This document shows, piece by piece, positions 38,137 to 48,914 of a stretch of DNA of 64,000 bases. Within the stretch, counting starts at the first letter, position 1. Every line of letters starts with the position of its first letter. The notes beneath the pieces are model-generated. The model saw only the letters and a program-made list of their open reading frames with translations. It was not told the DNA's origin and ran no database searches. This stretch comes from Steromphala cineraria (lineage: Eukaryota; Mollusca; Gastropoda; Trochida; Trochidae): contig OU744728.1 of NCBI GenBank assembly GCA_916613615.1, positions 28,599,450-28,663,449 of the forward strand, in the 5' to 3' direction. The position numbers and the translations under genes are program-made.

Positions 38137-41100
38137 ATGGCAGACTTCACTGTACTACAACAAAATGTCAACGGACTAGGCACCAATGGTGCCGAGCTTA
38201 AAATATTACTACAAAACAAGACAATACAACCAAGCGTAATCCTTCTTCAGGAAACAAGATTATCTTAAAGAAGGGATTACAAAATCCCAGGTTATAATAT
38301 AGTAAGAAAGGATCCTTTTAAGGAGATAAGAAAAAACCCACATGGTGGACTAATAATTGGTGTAAAACATGGTATTGATTACAAACCCTTAGACATAAAC
38401 ATTGAAGGCATAGAAATCAATGGCGTAACAGTAAACATAAATGGTAATAAACAGACAAATGTTATAAATGTCTATTTACCCCACAGCACAAAAATTACAG
38501 TTGAAATACTCAACAAATTACTACCCTATCTCGCCAACTCAGCTTTTCTGGGAGGAGATTTTAATGCACACCATCGCCTCTGGGAGGCAGACGATAGAAC
38601 CGATACAAGAGGTACAGTCATACAAAAATGGTTAGAGGATAACAAACTTATTGTTCTCAACAATGGCGAACCTACTTTTCACAGGCTAACACAAGGTATA
38701 TACACCACAATAGATCTTAGCATTATCACACCAGACCTAGTTAATGATGCTAGTTTATATGTTCATGACGACAGTTGGGGAAGTGATCACTTCCCACCAT
38801 TCACCACACTAAAGAATAACAATACACAACAGGCACAAAAAAACAATACCCATAACAATTGGAATTTTAACAAAGCAAATTGGGAAATATTTCAAAATAT
38901 TTGTGAGCAAAACCTAAACAACGATGTAATAAACGAGGATGTTAACATATACAACAAAAATATCACCGAGGTAATTATAAATGCTGCTAAAGAAGCCATT
39001 CCAACCAAAAGAATCCACAATCAAATACCTGTACCATGGTGGAATGAAGAAATTATGCAAGCAAGAAAAGAAAGAAAACTGCTCAGGAAAAAAGCCAAAA
39101 AGGATAAGAAGTTAATACAACAAGCGGCAGCAGCTAGAAATAGATTCAAAACTCTAATAAGTAAGGCAAAAATCCAATCTTGGAAAAAAATGTGTTGCAC
39201 ATTAGATATCAAATCTAACTCAAGGCAAGTCTGGAAAAAGATTAATGTCTTTAGAGGTAAAAGCACTAAATCACATATTTCAATTATCAACAACAGCAAA
39301 AACAAACAGGAAAAAATCGACAATTTATGCAAACAATTCTCACAAGCAAGTTCAACCAATAATTACAAAACTGCTTTTCAAGATAAGGTAAAAAATACAC
39401 AACCTTGTCCGAAGGACAAAAACAAGCCAAACCTATGGTACAATAAGCCATTCACAATATCAGAACTTAACAATATTGTAAATAATAAAAAAGGAACAGC
39501 ATCTGGTATTGATCAAACCAGTTACACTATGCTTAAACATCTCCCCTATAAATGCAAACAAGTATTATTAGACTTCTACAACAAGCTATGGAAAGACGGC
39601 AATTTTCCAACAGACTGGAAAGAAAGTCTTATTATACCATTACACAAACAGGGAAAAGACCCTACCAAATCCGATTCATATAGACCAATCCCTTATCATC
39701 TAATCTATGTTAAACACTCGAAGCTCTGGCAACGAAAAGATTACAACACTATTTAGAAACCAACGAATTGATAACACAAAACCAATCATGATATAGAAAA
39801 TCCTATAGCACCACTGACCATATTGTTAGATTACAACACTCTATCAGACAAGCTCAACAAAAAAATTCATTCACTACAGCAGTCTTTCTAGACTTCAGTA
39901 AAGCATTGACATGGTCTGGAAAACAGGCTTGATACAAAACGTTAAGAAAAAGGGCATACAAGGGGAAATGTTAAACTTTTTAAACGACTTTATGTCAGAC
40001 AGAACATTTCGTCTAAAAACAGATGATCAAATATCAGACAACTATAATTTAGAAAATGGGACCCCACAAGGAAGTATCATATCACCAACTTTGTTCAATA
40101 TTATGATAGATGATCTATTTCACAAACTACCCAAACAAGTAATCACCTCAAAATTCGCTGACGACGGGGCCCTTTGGGTCAGTCACAAATACCAACATGC
40201 AGCTGCAGAAATATTACAAAAAGCCTTAATCAAAGTAAATGAATGGACCCAAAATTGGGGATTTCAATTATCCACAAGCAAAACTGTATCAATTCTCTTT
40301 CGGCCAACACCCAGAGCCGACTGCAGACCACTGAAATTATACATTAATGAAGAACCATTAAACCAAGTTAAGTATGTCAAATTTTTAGGTATAATCTTTG
40401 ATGAATATCTAACATGGAATCAACATATTGTTGAACTGTCACATAGATGCAAAAAAGATCTCAATATATTACGAATGCTTTCTCACACCATGTGGGGCAG
40501 CAGCAAGGAAATGTTACTCTTACTATACAAAATCAAGCTTACAGATATATATCAGGATGCCTAAGTGGCACATCAATGGAACTAGTCAGACATGAACTAG
40601 GCGAACTCCCGCTAGAAAAAGAATGGGAAGATAATATTACCAACTATATTGTTAGATCAAAACATAAGCCATGTTTACAAAATATTATCACTCGTAAGAA
40701 ACAAATAATGACAAAAAGAGTAAAAAAAATACCAACACCATTTGGTGTTACCATGAAAAATCACATAGACAAATATGACCTTGATACAATAGACGTTTTA
40801 TCTGACCCATATACCAAGCATATCTTAAAACCTCCAGACATCCCCGATATCCAAGTTGATATCAAATTGAAAGACATCATAGACAAAACTAATCCCAAAC
40901 CTAGTGACCTCAGTAACACTCAAGTCTATATAGAACAAAACTACAATCAAACTTAATACATTCAAATCTTTACTGACGGCTCTAAAGATGAAAAAGGAAG
41001 AGTAGGCTCTGGGATAGCCTTCAAACACAAAAATATAGCTATATTTACAGATTCACTCAGCTCACTGCAAGCTATACAAAACAAAACGGAAAAAAATAGT

Positions 41101-41665
41101 CATGAACTTCTACATCAAATTTACCAGGGGTATAGTTATCTAACTCAGGATAACAACAATGTTAGATTTATATGGGTGCCTTCCCACATAGGCCTAACAG
41201 GCAATGAAAGAGCCGACCGAGCAGCAAAAGCAGGTCTCAACATACCATTTACTAAAAAAGAAATTAAGAGCATTGTAAAATCAATTACAACGGATGAATA
41301 CAACAAAACCTTTAAAGGCAACTGGGGACATACCCAGTACTATCAAGTTCAACCTACAAAACTTACAAAAGTTAAAAACTTCCACAACTTTAGAAGGGTT
41401 GATTATCCATAACTAGACTCAGGCTCAACAATGTTTGCAACGGGGTTTATCTTCACAAAATAGGGAAAGCACCAAATAATCTATGTAATCAATGTAATGT
41501 CGAAGACACCACAAATCACATTCTGTTTCAATGTGATAAATACAAAAAACACAGGGGACAACTCCTTGAAAATGTAAGCGCTAACAACCCACAAGAACTG
41601 TTAGCCAATGCTACCAGTACCTTTCAGTATTCCTACTACAAACCAAATTGTATAAAACATTATAA
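38137..41665 (+). pseudogene. LINE ORF2, copy 2, multiply broken
   Basis: Collinear with ORF2 of copy 1. It has a nonsense codon in the endonuclease just after LS (TAA near 38266), frameshifts near 39690 and 39905 in the reverse transcriptase, an internal deletion near 40530 removing part of the thumb, a deletion in RNase H near 41025 that removes the FTAELVAI catalytic region, and a frameshift near 41405. FADD, NGTPQGSIISP, FTDSLSSLQAI and NERADRAAKAG are still readable in pieces. The last codons match copy 1 to TAA at 41663-41665. Confidence 0.78.
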
Positions 41666-42230
41666 TTAATAACCAGCTAGCCTTACACCCAAACTCCTAA
41701 CCATTACCTACCCCCCATCCCCTCCCCAATTTAAGGGTCATTAAACCCTAACAACCACCCCACGGGTAAAACTCCCAGAAGGACCCTATGCAAGCGAGAC
41801 TGATCTCTTAAACCTCCTTCTTCTGGTAAGTGTTGGTCATGGCGACCCACGACCAGAGCTGGTTGGTGAGATGGGTTCACGATATACATTACCTCGGGAC
41901 CACTCGCGCAAGCCTATACAAACAGGTGCGTAGGCTCCCAACGGGAGATTTCCACCTAACACCTAAAATAATATTTACCACTCCCATATTTGGGATAATT
42001 GGTAGGACTTGGGCATAGGGCAAAATGGTTAAAACTCTTCACTTAAAGTGCACAGTGTGGCTACCCCCGGCACTTTACTAAATTATAACTGGTAATTTTC
42101 CCAGTAGCAAACCTCAAAACCCTCACTGCCTGCTTCTTAATCGGGTTCAGTGGGGAGGACAGGTATTGTACCTTAAGTGTATGGTTAGACTACCCCCTGC
42201 ACTTTACATAGGTACAATACCAGTCAGACG

Positions 42231-43387
42231 ACCAGCTCTGAACCTTTTCAAGTCAGCGTGCCTCCAGTGCCAAAAGAAGAGAAAGAGAACAACTACTAAA
42301 GGTGTTGTGGTGAAACCAATTATGTCCAAAGACTTTAATTCTCGAGCACAAGTAGATTTAATTGACATGCAGGCGATGTGTCAAGGACAGTTTAAGTGGA
42401 TTATGAACTATCAGGACCATCTTACTAAATTTTGTATTCTTAGGCCTCTATCTTCAAAACGTGCATCAGAAGTCGCATACCAGTTGCTTGATATCTTTTT
42501 GTTATTTGGTGCACCTGCTATCCTACAGAGTGACAATGGTTCTGAATTCACAGCCCACAGCATCAATGAGCTGAAACTGCTATGGCCCGACCTTGTCATC
42601 GTTCATGGCAAGCCTAGACATCCACAGAGTCAAGGCTCAGTGGAGAGAGCCAATTGTGATGTAAAGGACATGTTAGTTGCTTGGTTAGACGACAATAAAA
42701 CCACCGATTGGCCTATCGGTTTAAAGTTTGTGCAGTTCCAGAAAAAACTCTAGTCATCACAGTGGAATTAAACGGTCGCCGTTTGCTGCATTGTTAGGTG
42801 CTGATGCCAAAGTTGGCCTTACTTCTTCTAGTCTCCCACAAGAAGTTATTTCAAGACTACAGAGTGAAGATGACCTTTTGAACGCCATTTCTCCAACACC
42901 ACGAGAGCTTCCCGACTCTGAAGAACCAACTCCAGAACAGACAGCAGAGACAACACCCGAAGACGATATTGCCACCATCACATCTAGACAAGAAACTATC
43001 AGCACCCAGCGAAAGCTAGCTGCCGATTCGCAACTCCAACAAGCTGAGAAAATGGTGAAAAGAAGCAAAATTGTGTTGTCAGAGGTGAAAGTTGGTGACA
43101 ATGTTACTGTTCCCATTCCTGCAGTCGATAGGGGTCGAAGTGATCCACGCAACCTTCTCGGTGTAGTGAAAGAAATAAGCGACAATGACATGTACACTAT
43201 CGTAGTGAAGGCTGGTACCTTAAACCACAAATATTCACGCAATCAGTTTGACTTGTGTGCCACTTTCCTCTACACGTTAGATGACATGACCAGCGACACT
43301 ATGATTTCCCTACGAACTGCTGTTCAGAAGGAATCAAACTATACTGAACCGCAATATAAACGTCACTCTCATATAGAGCATAAATAA
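42231..43387 (+). pseudogene. KRBA2-like DDE integrase, 5'-truncated and frameshifted
   Basis: The reading starts inside a cysteine finger (CLQCQKKRK) and continues into an rve-type integrase core: D in QVDLIDM, D in QSDNGSEF and E in QSQGSVERAN form the DDE triad, with WPIGLKFVQFQK after it. An extra A in a homopolymer near 42745 shifts the frame; the second frame resumes with SSHHSGIKRSPFAALLG and ends with a C-terminal module VPIPAVDRGRSDPRNLLGVV typical of KRAB-A-domain-containing-2-like integrases of invertebrates. The N-terminal half is missing at the LINE junction. These proteins derive from cut-and-paste or Gypsy-type integrases. Family assignment is from memory of conserved motifs. 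Confidence 0.75.
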
Positions 43388-44746
43388 GTTTTATTTGAAA
43401 ATGTGATTTGAAGACACAATCGTAATGAACTTTTACAATAGTTATAAGCAATGTTCAAGGTAGGATGTGTAACATTAACAGGCACAGAACACATTAATGT
43501 TGGATTTCCTGAAGTCAGTAGCTGGTATGGCCACCATTTGCGTTGACAACGGCAATGCATCGTCGGTACATTGAGTGAATCAAACGATTGATGAAGGCCA
43601 TTGGGATCTGCACCCATACTCTTAAATACGCCTGACTAAGTTCATCACGAGTTGTCGGCCTTGGACGGACTGTATTCAGTCTCCTTTGAATTTCGTCCCA
43701 CAGGTGTTCGATAGGATTTAAATCTGGACTGAGGGCCGGCCACTGCAGTGTTTGGATGCCATTTTGTCTAAGGAAGTCCCCAGTTGCTCTGGCAGTGAGG
43801 GCACGAGCATTATCATGCTGGAAGAGATTGTTTCTGTGACGTGCAAAGTGAGGTACGACGTGGGGTCTGATGACTTGGTCGATGTATCGAGCTGCCGTTA
43901 CACCATTTCCTCTTCCTGGGCCAATATTCTGGAAGACTACAGGACAAAGCTTGTGATTGAGGCCGATCGCACCCCACACCATGATGCTAGCAACACCCCA
44001 TGAGTCTCTTTGCACGACACATGCATCTGAATGACGTTCACCACGTTTACGCCAGACTCTCACTCTCCTATCAGCTGTAGAAATACAGTATCGTTTTTCA
44101 TCAGAGAAGACCACAGTTCTCCACTGTCTGTACCGCCAGTTCTGATGTTGTCTTGCCCACTGTAGTCGATGTTGTCTGTGCCGAGCTGTGAGTATGGGTC
44201 CACAGTATGGTCTGTGGCAGTTCAGGTTTCTTCTCGCTAAACGACGACGCACAGTGTCAGCACTTATTGGTCTTTGATTGGTTCCAATGGTCTGCCGGGT
44301 CGTTTCTGTAGCAGGGGCGAAGCGATCTTGAAGATGATGGCGGACAATACGGCGGTCCTGTCTGGGTGTTGTTATCGACGGTCTGCCACTTCGCGGACGG
44401 TCGTTTATGTTGTTGGTAGCCTGGAAGCGTTGCTGCAACCTGTAGATTGTTCGAACATGAACGTTGAAAAGAGTTGCGACCTGCCGTGCAGTCTGTCCAG
44501 CCTCCAGTCTTCCAATTGCCTGGCTCCTTTCATCCCTTGTCAATCTTGGCATTGTGCTGCTATCAAAACGTGAGTGTCTCGATTCAATGTTTTTGGTGCC
44601 TTTTATTGGAGAGGTCCACACGAAATGCACGCGAATTTCCATTTTCTTGAGCGTCAAGTTAAACCCTATACCATTGTTAACTATAGAGTTGCATTTTGGC
44701 GAATCTTTTTGTGCTCACAAAATCACACTTTCATTGGGTTTTCAAG
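43388..44746 (-). mobile_element. Tc1-family DNA transposon
   Basis: An uninterrupted transposase gene is flanked by diverged inverted ends: TTTGAAAATGTGATTTGAAG at the left and, on the other strand, CAATGAAAGTGTGATTTTGT at the right. The left end lies immediately after the integrase stop, at a TA. Ends are judged by eye, give or take 20 bp. Confidence 0.75.
43515..44552 (-). CDS. Tc1-like transposase (DD34E), intact frame
   Basis: The ORF from ATG at 44552 (MPRLTRDERSQAIGRL) to TGA at 43515 gives 345 residues, the usual Tc1 length. The N-terminal third carries a helix-turn-helix (AGQTARQVATLFNVHVRTIY) and a GRP-type hinge (RPRSGRP). The catalytic domain has D in VVFSDEKRYC, D in FQHDNARALTA and E in NPIEHLWDE, with 34 residues between the second D and the E, the DD34E signature of Tc1. 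No stops or frameshifts are seen. An upstream in-frame extension to 44657 exists but the MPRLTRDE start matches the family. It catalyses cut-and-paste transposition at TA sites. Activity cannot be judged from sequence alone. Confidence 0.88.
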   Translation of the reverse strand: MPRLTRDERSQAIGRLEAGQTARQVATLFNVHVRTIYRLQQRFQATNNINDRPRSGRPSITTPRQDRRIVRHHLQDRFAPATETTRQTIGTNQRPISADTVRRRLARRNLNCHRPYCGPILTARHRQHRLQWARQHQNWRYRQWRTVVFSDEKRYCISTADRRVRVWRKRGERHSDACVVQRDSWGVASIMVWGAIGLNHKLCPVVFQNIGPGRGNGVTAARYIDQVIRPHVVPHFARHRNNLFQHDNARALTARATGDFLRQNGIQTLQWPALSPDLNPIEHLWDEIQRRLNTVRPRPTTRDELSQAYLRVWVQIPMAFINRLIHSMYRRCIAVVNANGGHTSY

Positions 44747-44989
44747 AAATCTGGATTCGAACAAGCGTTAAAATTGAGATACAAGTCAATTTTCGATTTT
44801 GTACTGAGGAAAATATTATCGGTACATAATTTACGTATGGTGACGTTTCTTTTGCGGTTCATATATATTAAATGAAAAATGAAGCTCATTACTGTCTTGG
44901 TCGATATAAAATGATATTGGATATGTATTTGGAGCACATTTCTATCCACTAGTACATGCTCAAGGCGCTAACATAATTACCCTATTCTA

Positions 44990-45220
44990 ACCCAAGCTGA
45001 CATACTTGTCGCTAGAAGGTCACCACCAACACAACTCATTACCAAGTACCGATTTCATGCTTGAATGAAATATATTGCCAAAGATGACACGACAAGTCTC
45101 TCACCTTGTGACCCAGTGTGTGGCAGGGAATCAAAATCTCACTGAGAGAAATCAATAATGAGCAGGTAACCCACTCAAGCAACGAGCCGTGCCTCTTGTT
45201 GCTGAATACTCCTGATCCAA
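44990..45220 (-). repeat. Possible tRNA-derived SINE relic
   Basis: On the minus strand, TTGCTTGAGTGGGTTACC resembles a pol III A box (TRGCNNAGYNGG) and GATTTTGATTCCC a degraded B box, followed by a unique tail. The same relic occurs in unit 2 at about 49890-50100. Promoter boxes are weak. Confidence 0.3.
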
Positions 45221-45223
45221 TTT

Positions 45224-45529
45224 TTAATCGAGAATTGAACTGTAACTGTTCGGATCGAAGTTGAAAACATTATTATTCCTCTCTACTTCTGATGAATTTG
45301 ATGAACGTGCGACACATATACAAACTGTATTTTCAAGTTGTGTATTGTTTTGAGCTGACTGGTGACGTCGTACGGTATCAAAATACAAATCGGCGTAAAC
45401 TGAAAATTTATTGGCTATTGGCACTGTGACGTCATGGCCGCTCCTGTTTAGGACATCATTTAAATCTAACGAAACTAGTCGCATTCTACTCGACCAAAAG
45501 CTTTTCGCGATGACATTTGAATGACTCAT
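45224..45529 (-). other. Hypothetical ORF shared by both duplication units
   Basis: A 101-codon minus frame starts MSHSNVIAKSFWSSRMRLVS. Its first 57 codons recur nearly unchanged at 50763-50960, where an insertion cuts it short after QLENTVS. No family is recognised. Conservation only reflects the recent duplication, so this is weak evidence for a gene. Confidence 0.2.
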
Positions 45530-45793
45530 GTAACACTATTTGCATCGGCACATGTCAGAACTGGAAAATAGAAACAACATGGGGTAAATTGAACTTCTTA
45601 ATATTTAGAATAATGGAAAACAACTTGTCAGTCGAATACAAGTTTGAAAGATGAATTAAATAGTCCCGACACAACGTTGAATTTGATTGGTTCACAATAA
45701 CCAATCAAAGACAGGAAAAAAATTCAACTCCCTATAGACTTAGAGGAAAAATACTACCCTGTGTCAATCCTCCCGTAAGGGTCATTTGATAAC

Positions 45794-46060
45794 TTTCCTG
45801 GCATCAATCTTCTGGTGTTTCTTGACAAGCACCAGAGTGGAGAGAGGATATCTGTTGCCGTCACCGTGTTCCTGTCCTTCACAATGTTCCTGTCCTCTCT
45901 GAACGATCTGCTGCCCCGCACTTCCACCTCCATCTCACTACTCTCTATGGTAGCCTACTTGCAGTTCCAGAGTAGTGGTGGGATAGTCATCAGCACTATC
46001 ATCAGCCACTGTCTCTACCACTAAACCAACGACGGCTACTTTTTCTTTTCACTACTATAA
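45794..46060 (+). pseudogene. Cys-loop receptor fragment (TM1-TM3), unit 1
   Basis: The plus frame reads FPGINLLVFL, then SGERISVAVTVFLSFTMFL, then LNDLLPRTSTSISLL, with a TM3-like end SSGGIVISTIISHCLYH. GERIS at the TM1-TM2 turn, the leucine-rich TM2 and P-x-T-S before TM3 are hallmarks of nicotinic-type ligand-gated ion channels. A stop lies upstream in frame (TAA near 45776) and another follows SHCLYH (46022-46024). Ligand-binding domain and TM4 are absent nearby. It is best read as a pseudogenic piece or a dead exon. Confidence 0.65.
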
Positions 46061-46652
46061 GGATTTAGATAAATAAAACAAAACTTGTATTTTTTATACC
46101 TTTTTTGATACATTTATTTTGAAGATTGGACATACGTTTCAGTAGCATATCACACAGATAACTCAACTTCATAAAGTGAATCATATTTGCAGATGTCATT
46201 ACCAAAGTTTTTCGAGAAAACAAAAGCAATATAAATGTTCATTTTGATCGGATTGTATCGCTACAGGTTGTATCTTTAAACCTGTGGACAGTTGATCAAC
46301 TTAACAAGGGTGAATGGAATGATGAAAAGCTGCCTAATATATATATATTTAATTTAGTTCCAATATATCCTTATATTGCAAATATTGAAAAGTTATGTTG
46401 TATAACTAATGTACTATCATATCAATTCAATTATAGTCCAATTGTCAGTTTTTTAAAGTGCAATTTTGAAAATAGATCCAAATGTTGATTTCTATGTCAT
46501 GTAAAGGTGTGAATGGGTGAAATATTTAGCATTTGTGTTCGAGTTACTGTGCATCCATGAAAGGGTATGTAACAAAAGAGGTGAAGCCTCATCGTTCCTT
46601 CCCTTGATAGAGCATTTGAGTTTGACCCTTGATATTTCAATATTGTACATAT

Positions 46653-48396
46653 TCAAAGAGGAATTTGACAGACATAGTGCCTAAGGGCTGTACAGTCCAT
46701 GGAATTCCACCTCCATCCTATATGTCGTTGAAAAGATGCGCACTCGTTAGATCCATGAGTGACGCCAGACGCCCAAAAGGTGAACACCAAGGGACTCCCG
46801 TCTACCCACCCCTCTGCGGTCAGTCCGAAGAAGACAGCATCATCTGTTGAAACGGGAAATGACAGACAATGATGCTTTTACAAGGAGTTACACATTGAAC
46901 TCAGTTGGTAGAGTGTGAGCTCATCACCAGGAGGACCTTGGTTTGATTTCCCTCCGAATCATACAAAAAGGCATTAAAAAAGGGCTTATTGAGGCCTCGC
47001 TTGAAATTCAGCATGATATCATTAACTTAATTTACTTTGAACATTAAGATAAAACAGCATACTTACTCAAGCACGGGGTCAACAGAATTCCAGCATTTTT
47101 CACAAGGTTATTCTTGGCCTCTGTGTTCACAACAGCAAGATGTCCATTTGGAGAGTAGCTTGCACAAGTAGCATTGGCATCAGACCAGGTCTTGAGGTCA
47201 GTGTGAAACTTGACAAACATCTCATCTGATCCAAGCATCTGGAAACCATCGTCATTTGGACATGGTAAAGGTGTTGCTGTAGATGAAGCAGTGTCATCTT
47301 GGACCTCATGTCCAACCTGGTAGAAGTATACAGTACCAGATTGAATCGTAGCCCCAGCATTTGCAAGGAACACTTCTGTGTGGAGCTGGCACTGGTTTGT
47401 GATGGAGTTGTAGAAGAAGGAAAGACAGTTATCTAACATGAAGCATTCGCTAGCACAATTTATTGTGCCCTTTGTTGTATTTCTGGAAGTTACGTCTAGG
47501 ACTGATGACGTTATATTGTATCCTTCCAACGCCTTCACATCTTGAAACTCTACATGCCTCATCACACACTCACTGTTAGAAAAAAACAAAGAATAAAAGT
47601 ACATTTGTCAATAAAATAGCATTATCTCAAATAAGAAAAAAAAATGAATAGATGGAAGAGTTAGTATCTGCTGAACAAACGTCATTGTCCTATCATCATT
47701 ATCCTTTTTTGATGAATCACCTGGATGAATTTCTAAAAACTTATCTAGTTCGTTATAGCTATCGGACATCTTGCTCAGCTGCTCAGTTTCTTTTGTGACT
47801 GTCCATGGTTATGTGTAAGCTCTCAAACCAAACCTTCAGTATGTTGACGTACTCTCAAAAGGTACAGTCATATTTTAAAGGGGCAGTAGCACGTTTTAGG
47901 GGGGAAATAAGGTGATGTCAGGAAAATGAACATTAATGCTTCCAATTGAAAGACAATAACTTTAAACTAAATGGAGCAGTAACAATTCAAATATATAATG
48001 TAAAGTTTAGCCATGCGATTCCCTTTTCTTACCCAAAATGAATTGAAGGTGTTCACACAAAATGGCCGCCCCTGGATTTTAGATGAATCTTCATACTTTG
48101 TCCTCTGACTATGGATGATTGACTTGTGTAATGAGATTTTTACACAATCAAAATAATATATTTAGCAATAATAAACATTACCAGTGTAAATATAAAATTA
48201 TCAAATAAAAATTGCTACTGCCCCTTTAAATGTAAAAAAGAGGAGATGTTAATAATCTCATTAGAACGACTCTCCTGATAAATTTAGTTAACAAACTTGA
48301 CTAATGACTTTGATCAATAAACATGATAAGTTTTACTTACCTTTGCAATGATAGCACACCATGCATTATGAAAAACACTACAGGTATGAGGTCCAT
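46653..48396 (-). CDS. PAN-CTLD secreted protein, copy C
   Basis: Exons on the minus strand: 48341-48396, 47067-47572 and 46653-46843, GT-AG borders, phases 2 and 1; 250 residues. The signal peptide is MDLIPVVFFIMHGVLSLQ. The PAN/apple-like domain contains NCASEC, then MLDNCLSFFYNS, then NQC. After a threonine/serine-rich linker the CTLD starts at CPNDDGFQMLG. Its usual first-half cysteine (C in A-C-V-K-F) is M-F-V-K-F here, so one pairing is lost. Exon 3 reads AVFFGLTAEGWVDGSPLVFT and ends HYVCQIPL. EPN/QPD is absent; WRWNSMDC keeps the asparagine of WND. Intron 1 holds MITE copy 6 and intron 2 a SINE relic. Nearly identical to copy D. Confidence 0.82.
46884..46960 (+). repeat. tRNA-like SINE relic in gene C intron 2
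   Basis: GAACTCAGTTGGTAGAGTGTGAG followed by GGACCTTGGTTTGATTTCC resembles the A and B boxes of a tRNA or tRNA-derived SINE. The anticodon stem does not pair, so it is not a functional tRNA gene. The unit 2 counterpart at 52307-52380 has the better A box (TAGCTCAGTTGG). Confidence 0.5.
47875..48229 (-). mobile_element. TTAA-flanked MITE, copy 6 (gene C intron 1)
   Basis: A 355-bp copy with TTAA at both ends. The left terminus AGGGGCAGTAGCACG is intact; the right terminus is degraded to TTGCTACTGCCCCT. It is shared with copy 7 in unit 2, so it was inserted before the C/D duplication. Confidence 0.82.
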
Positions 48397-48914
48397 TCTT
48401 ATATGAGAAATTCGTTAGGAGCAACCAAACCATGCAGGCAAGAGCAAGTGATGTTATGATCTCTCATAAAATGCATACTTCAAGATGTGTTTACTGTTCA
48501 TCGTGTTTGTATCCTGTTGCCCGAGGTTAACTAGGTTTACAAGATATCTGGAAAAATGTTCACCAATTCAATTAGCTTTTGGTTACAAAACTGATTGATC
48601 TTCAAAACGACTGTGTTCCTTTGTCAATTAATCCAAAAATAATATTCTATTAATTGTTGTTCATAAAAAAACATTATTAAAGTCAATGAAAACAATCTAC
48701 ACTACATTGATGTTATGTTATGTTTATGTTATTCCTTTTGGAATAAATGATTTGAGTGTACAGGATAAACATCCCCCCTGAAGATGTGTGTTGAAAAATA
48801 CCTCATCACAGAAAGTAAATCAATACACCTATAAAAATGATGATTACGTTTTGTTATTGTATTAATTCAATAAAGAGTAAAAAGTTTGTTTTGTAAAATG
48901 TGACTATCGGCATC
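48397..48914. other. 5' flank of gene C
   Basis: No other gene. Duplicated upstream of gene D up to about 54593. A TATA box on the minus strand is not clear. Confidence 0.4.

Larger units (their letters stand above)
36016..42230 (+). mobile_element. Same LINE, copy 2, head-to-tail with copy 1, 3'-truncated
   Basis: The 5' UTR starts immediately after the CAA tail of copy 1, with no host DNA visible between them. The copy is collinear with copy 1 but has more indels, a large ORF1 deletion, and no final 3' UTR: at about 42230, just after the GGTACAATACC stem, it joins an unrelated integrase sequence. Divergence in both coding and non-coding parts indicates an older, inactive copy. Confidence 0.82.

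Noticed and set aside
42757..43242. 161-codon minus frame inside the integrase
   Set aside because: Antisense to the clearly recognisable integrase C-terminus; no independent protein similarity.
46884..46960. Functional tRNA gene
   Set aside because: A- and B-box-like sequences are present but the anticodon and acceptor stems do not pair; a SINE relic is the better reading.
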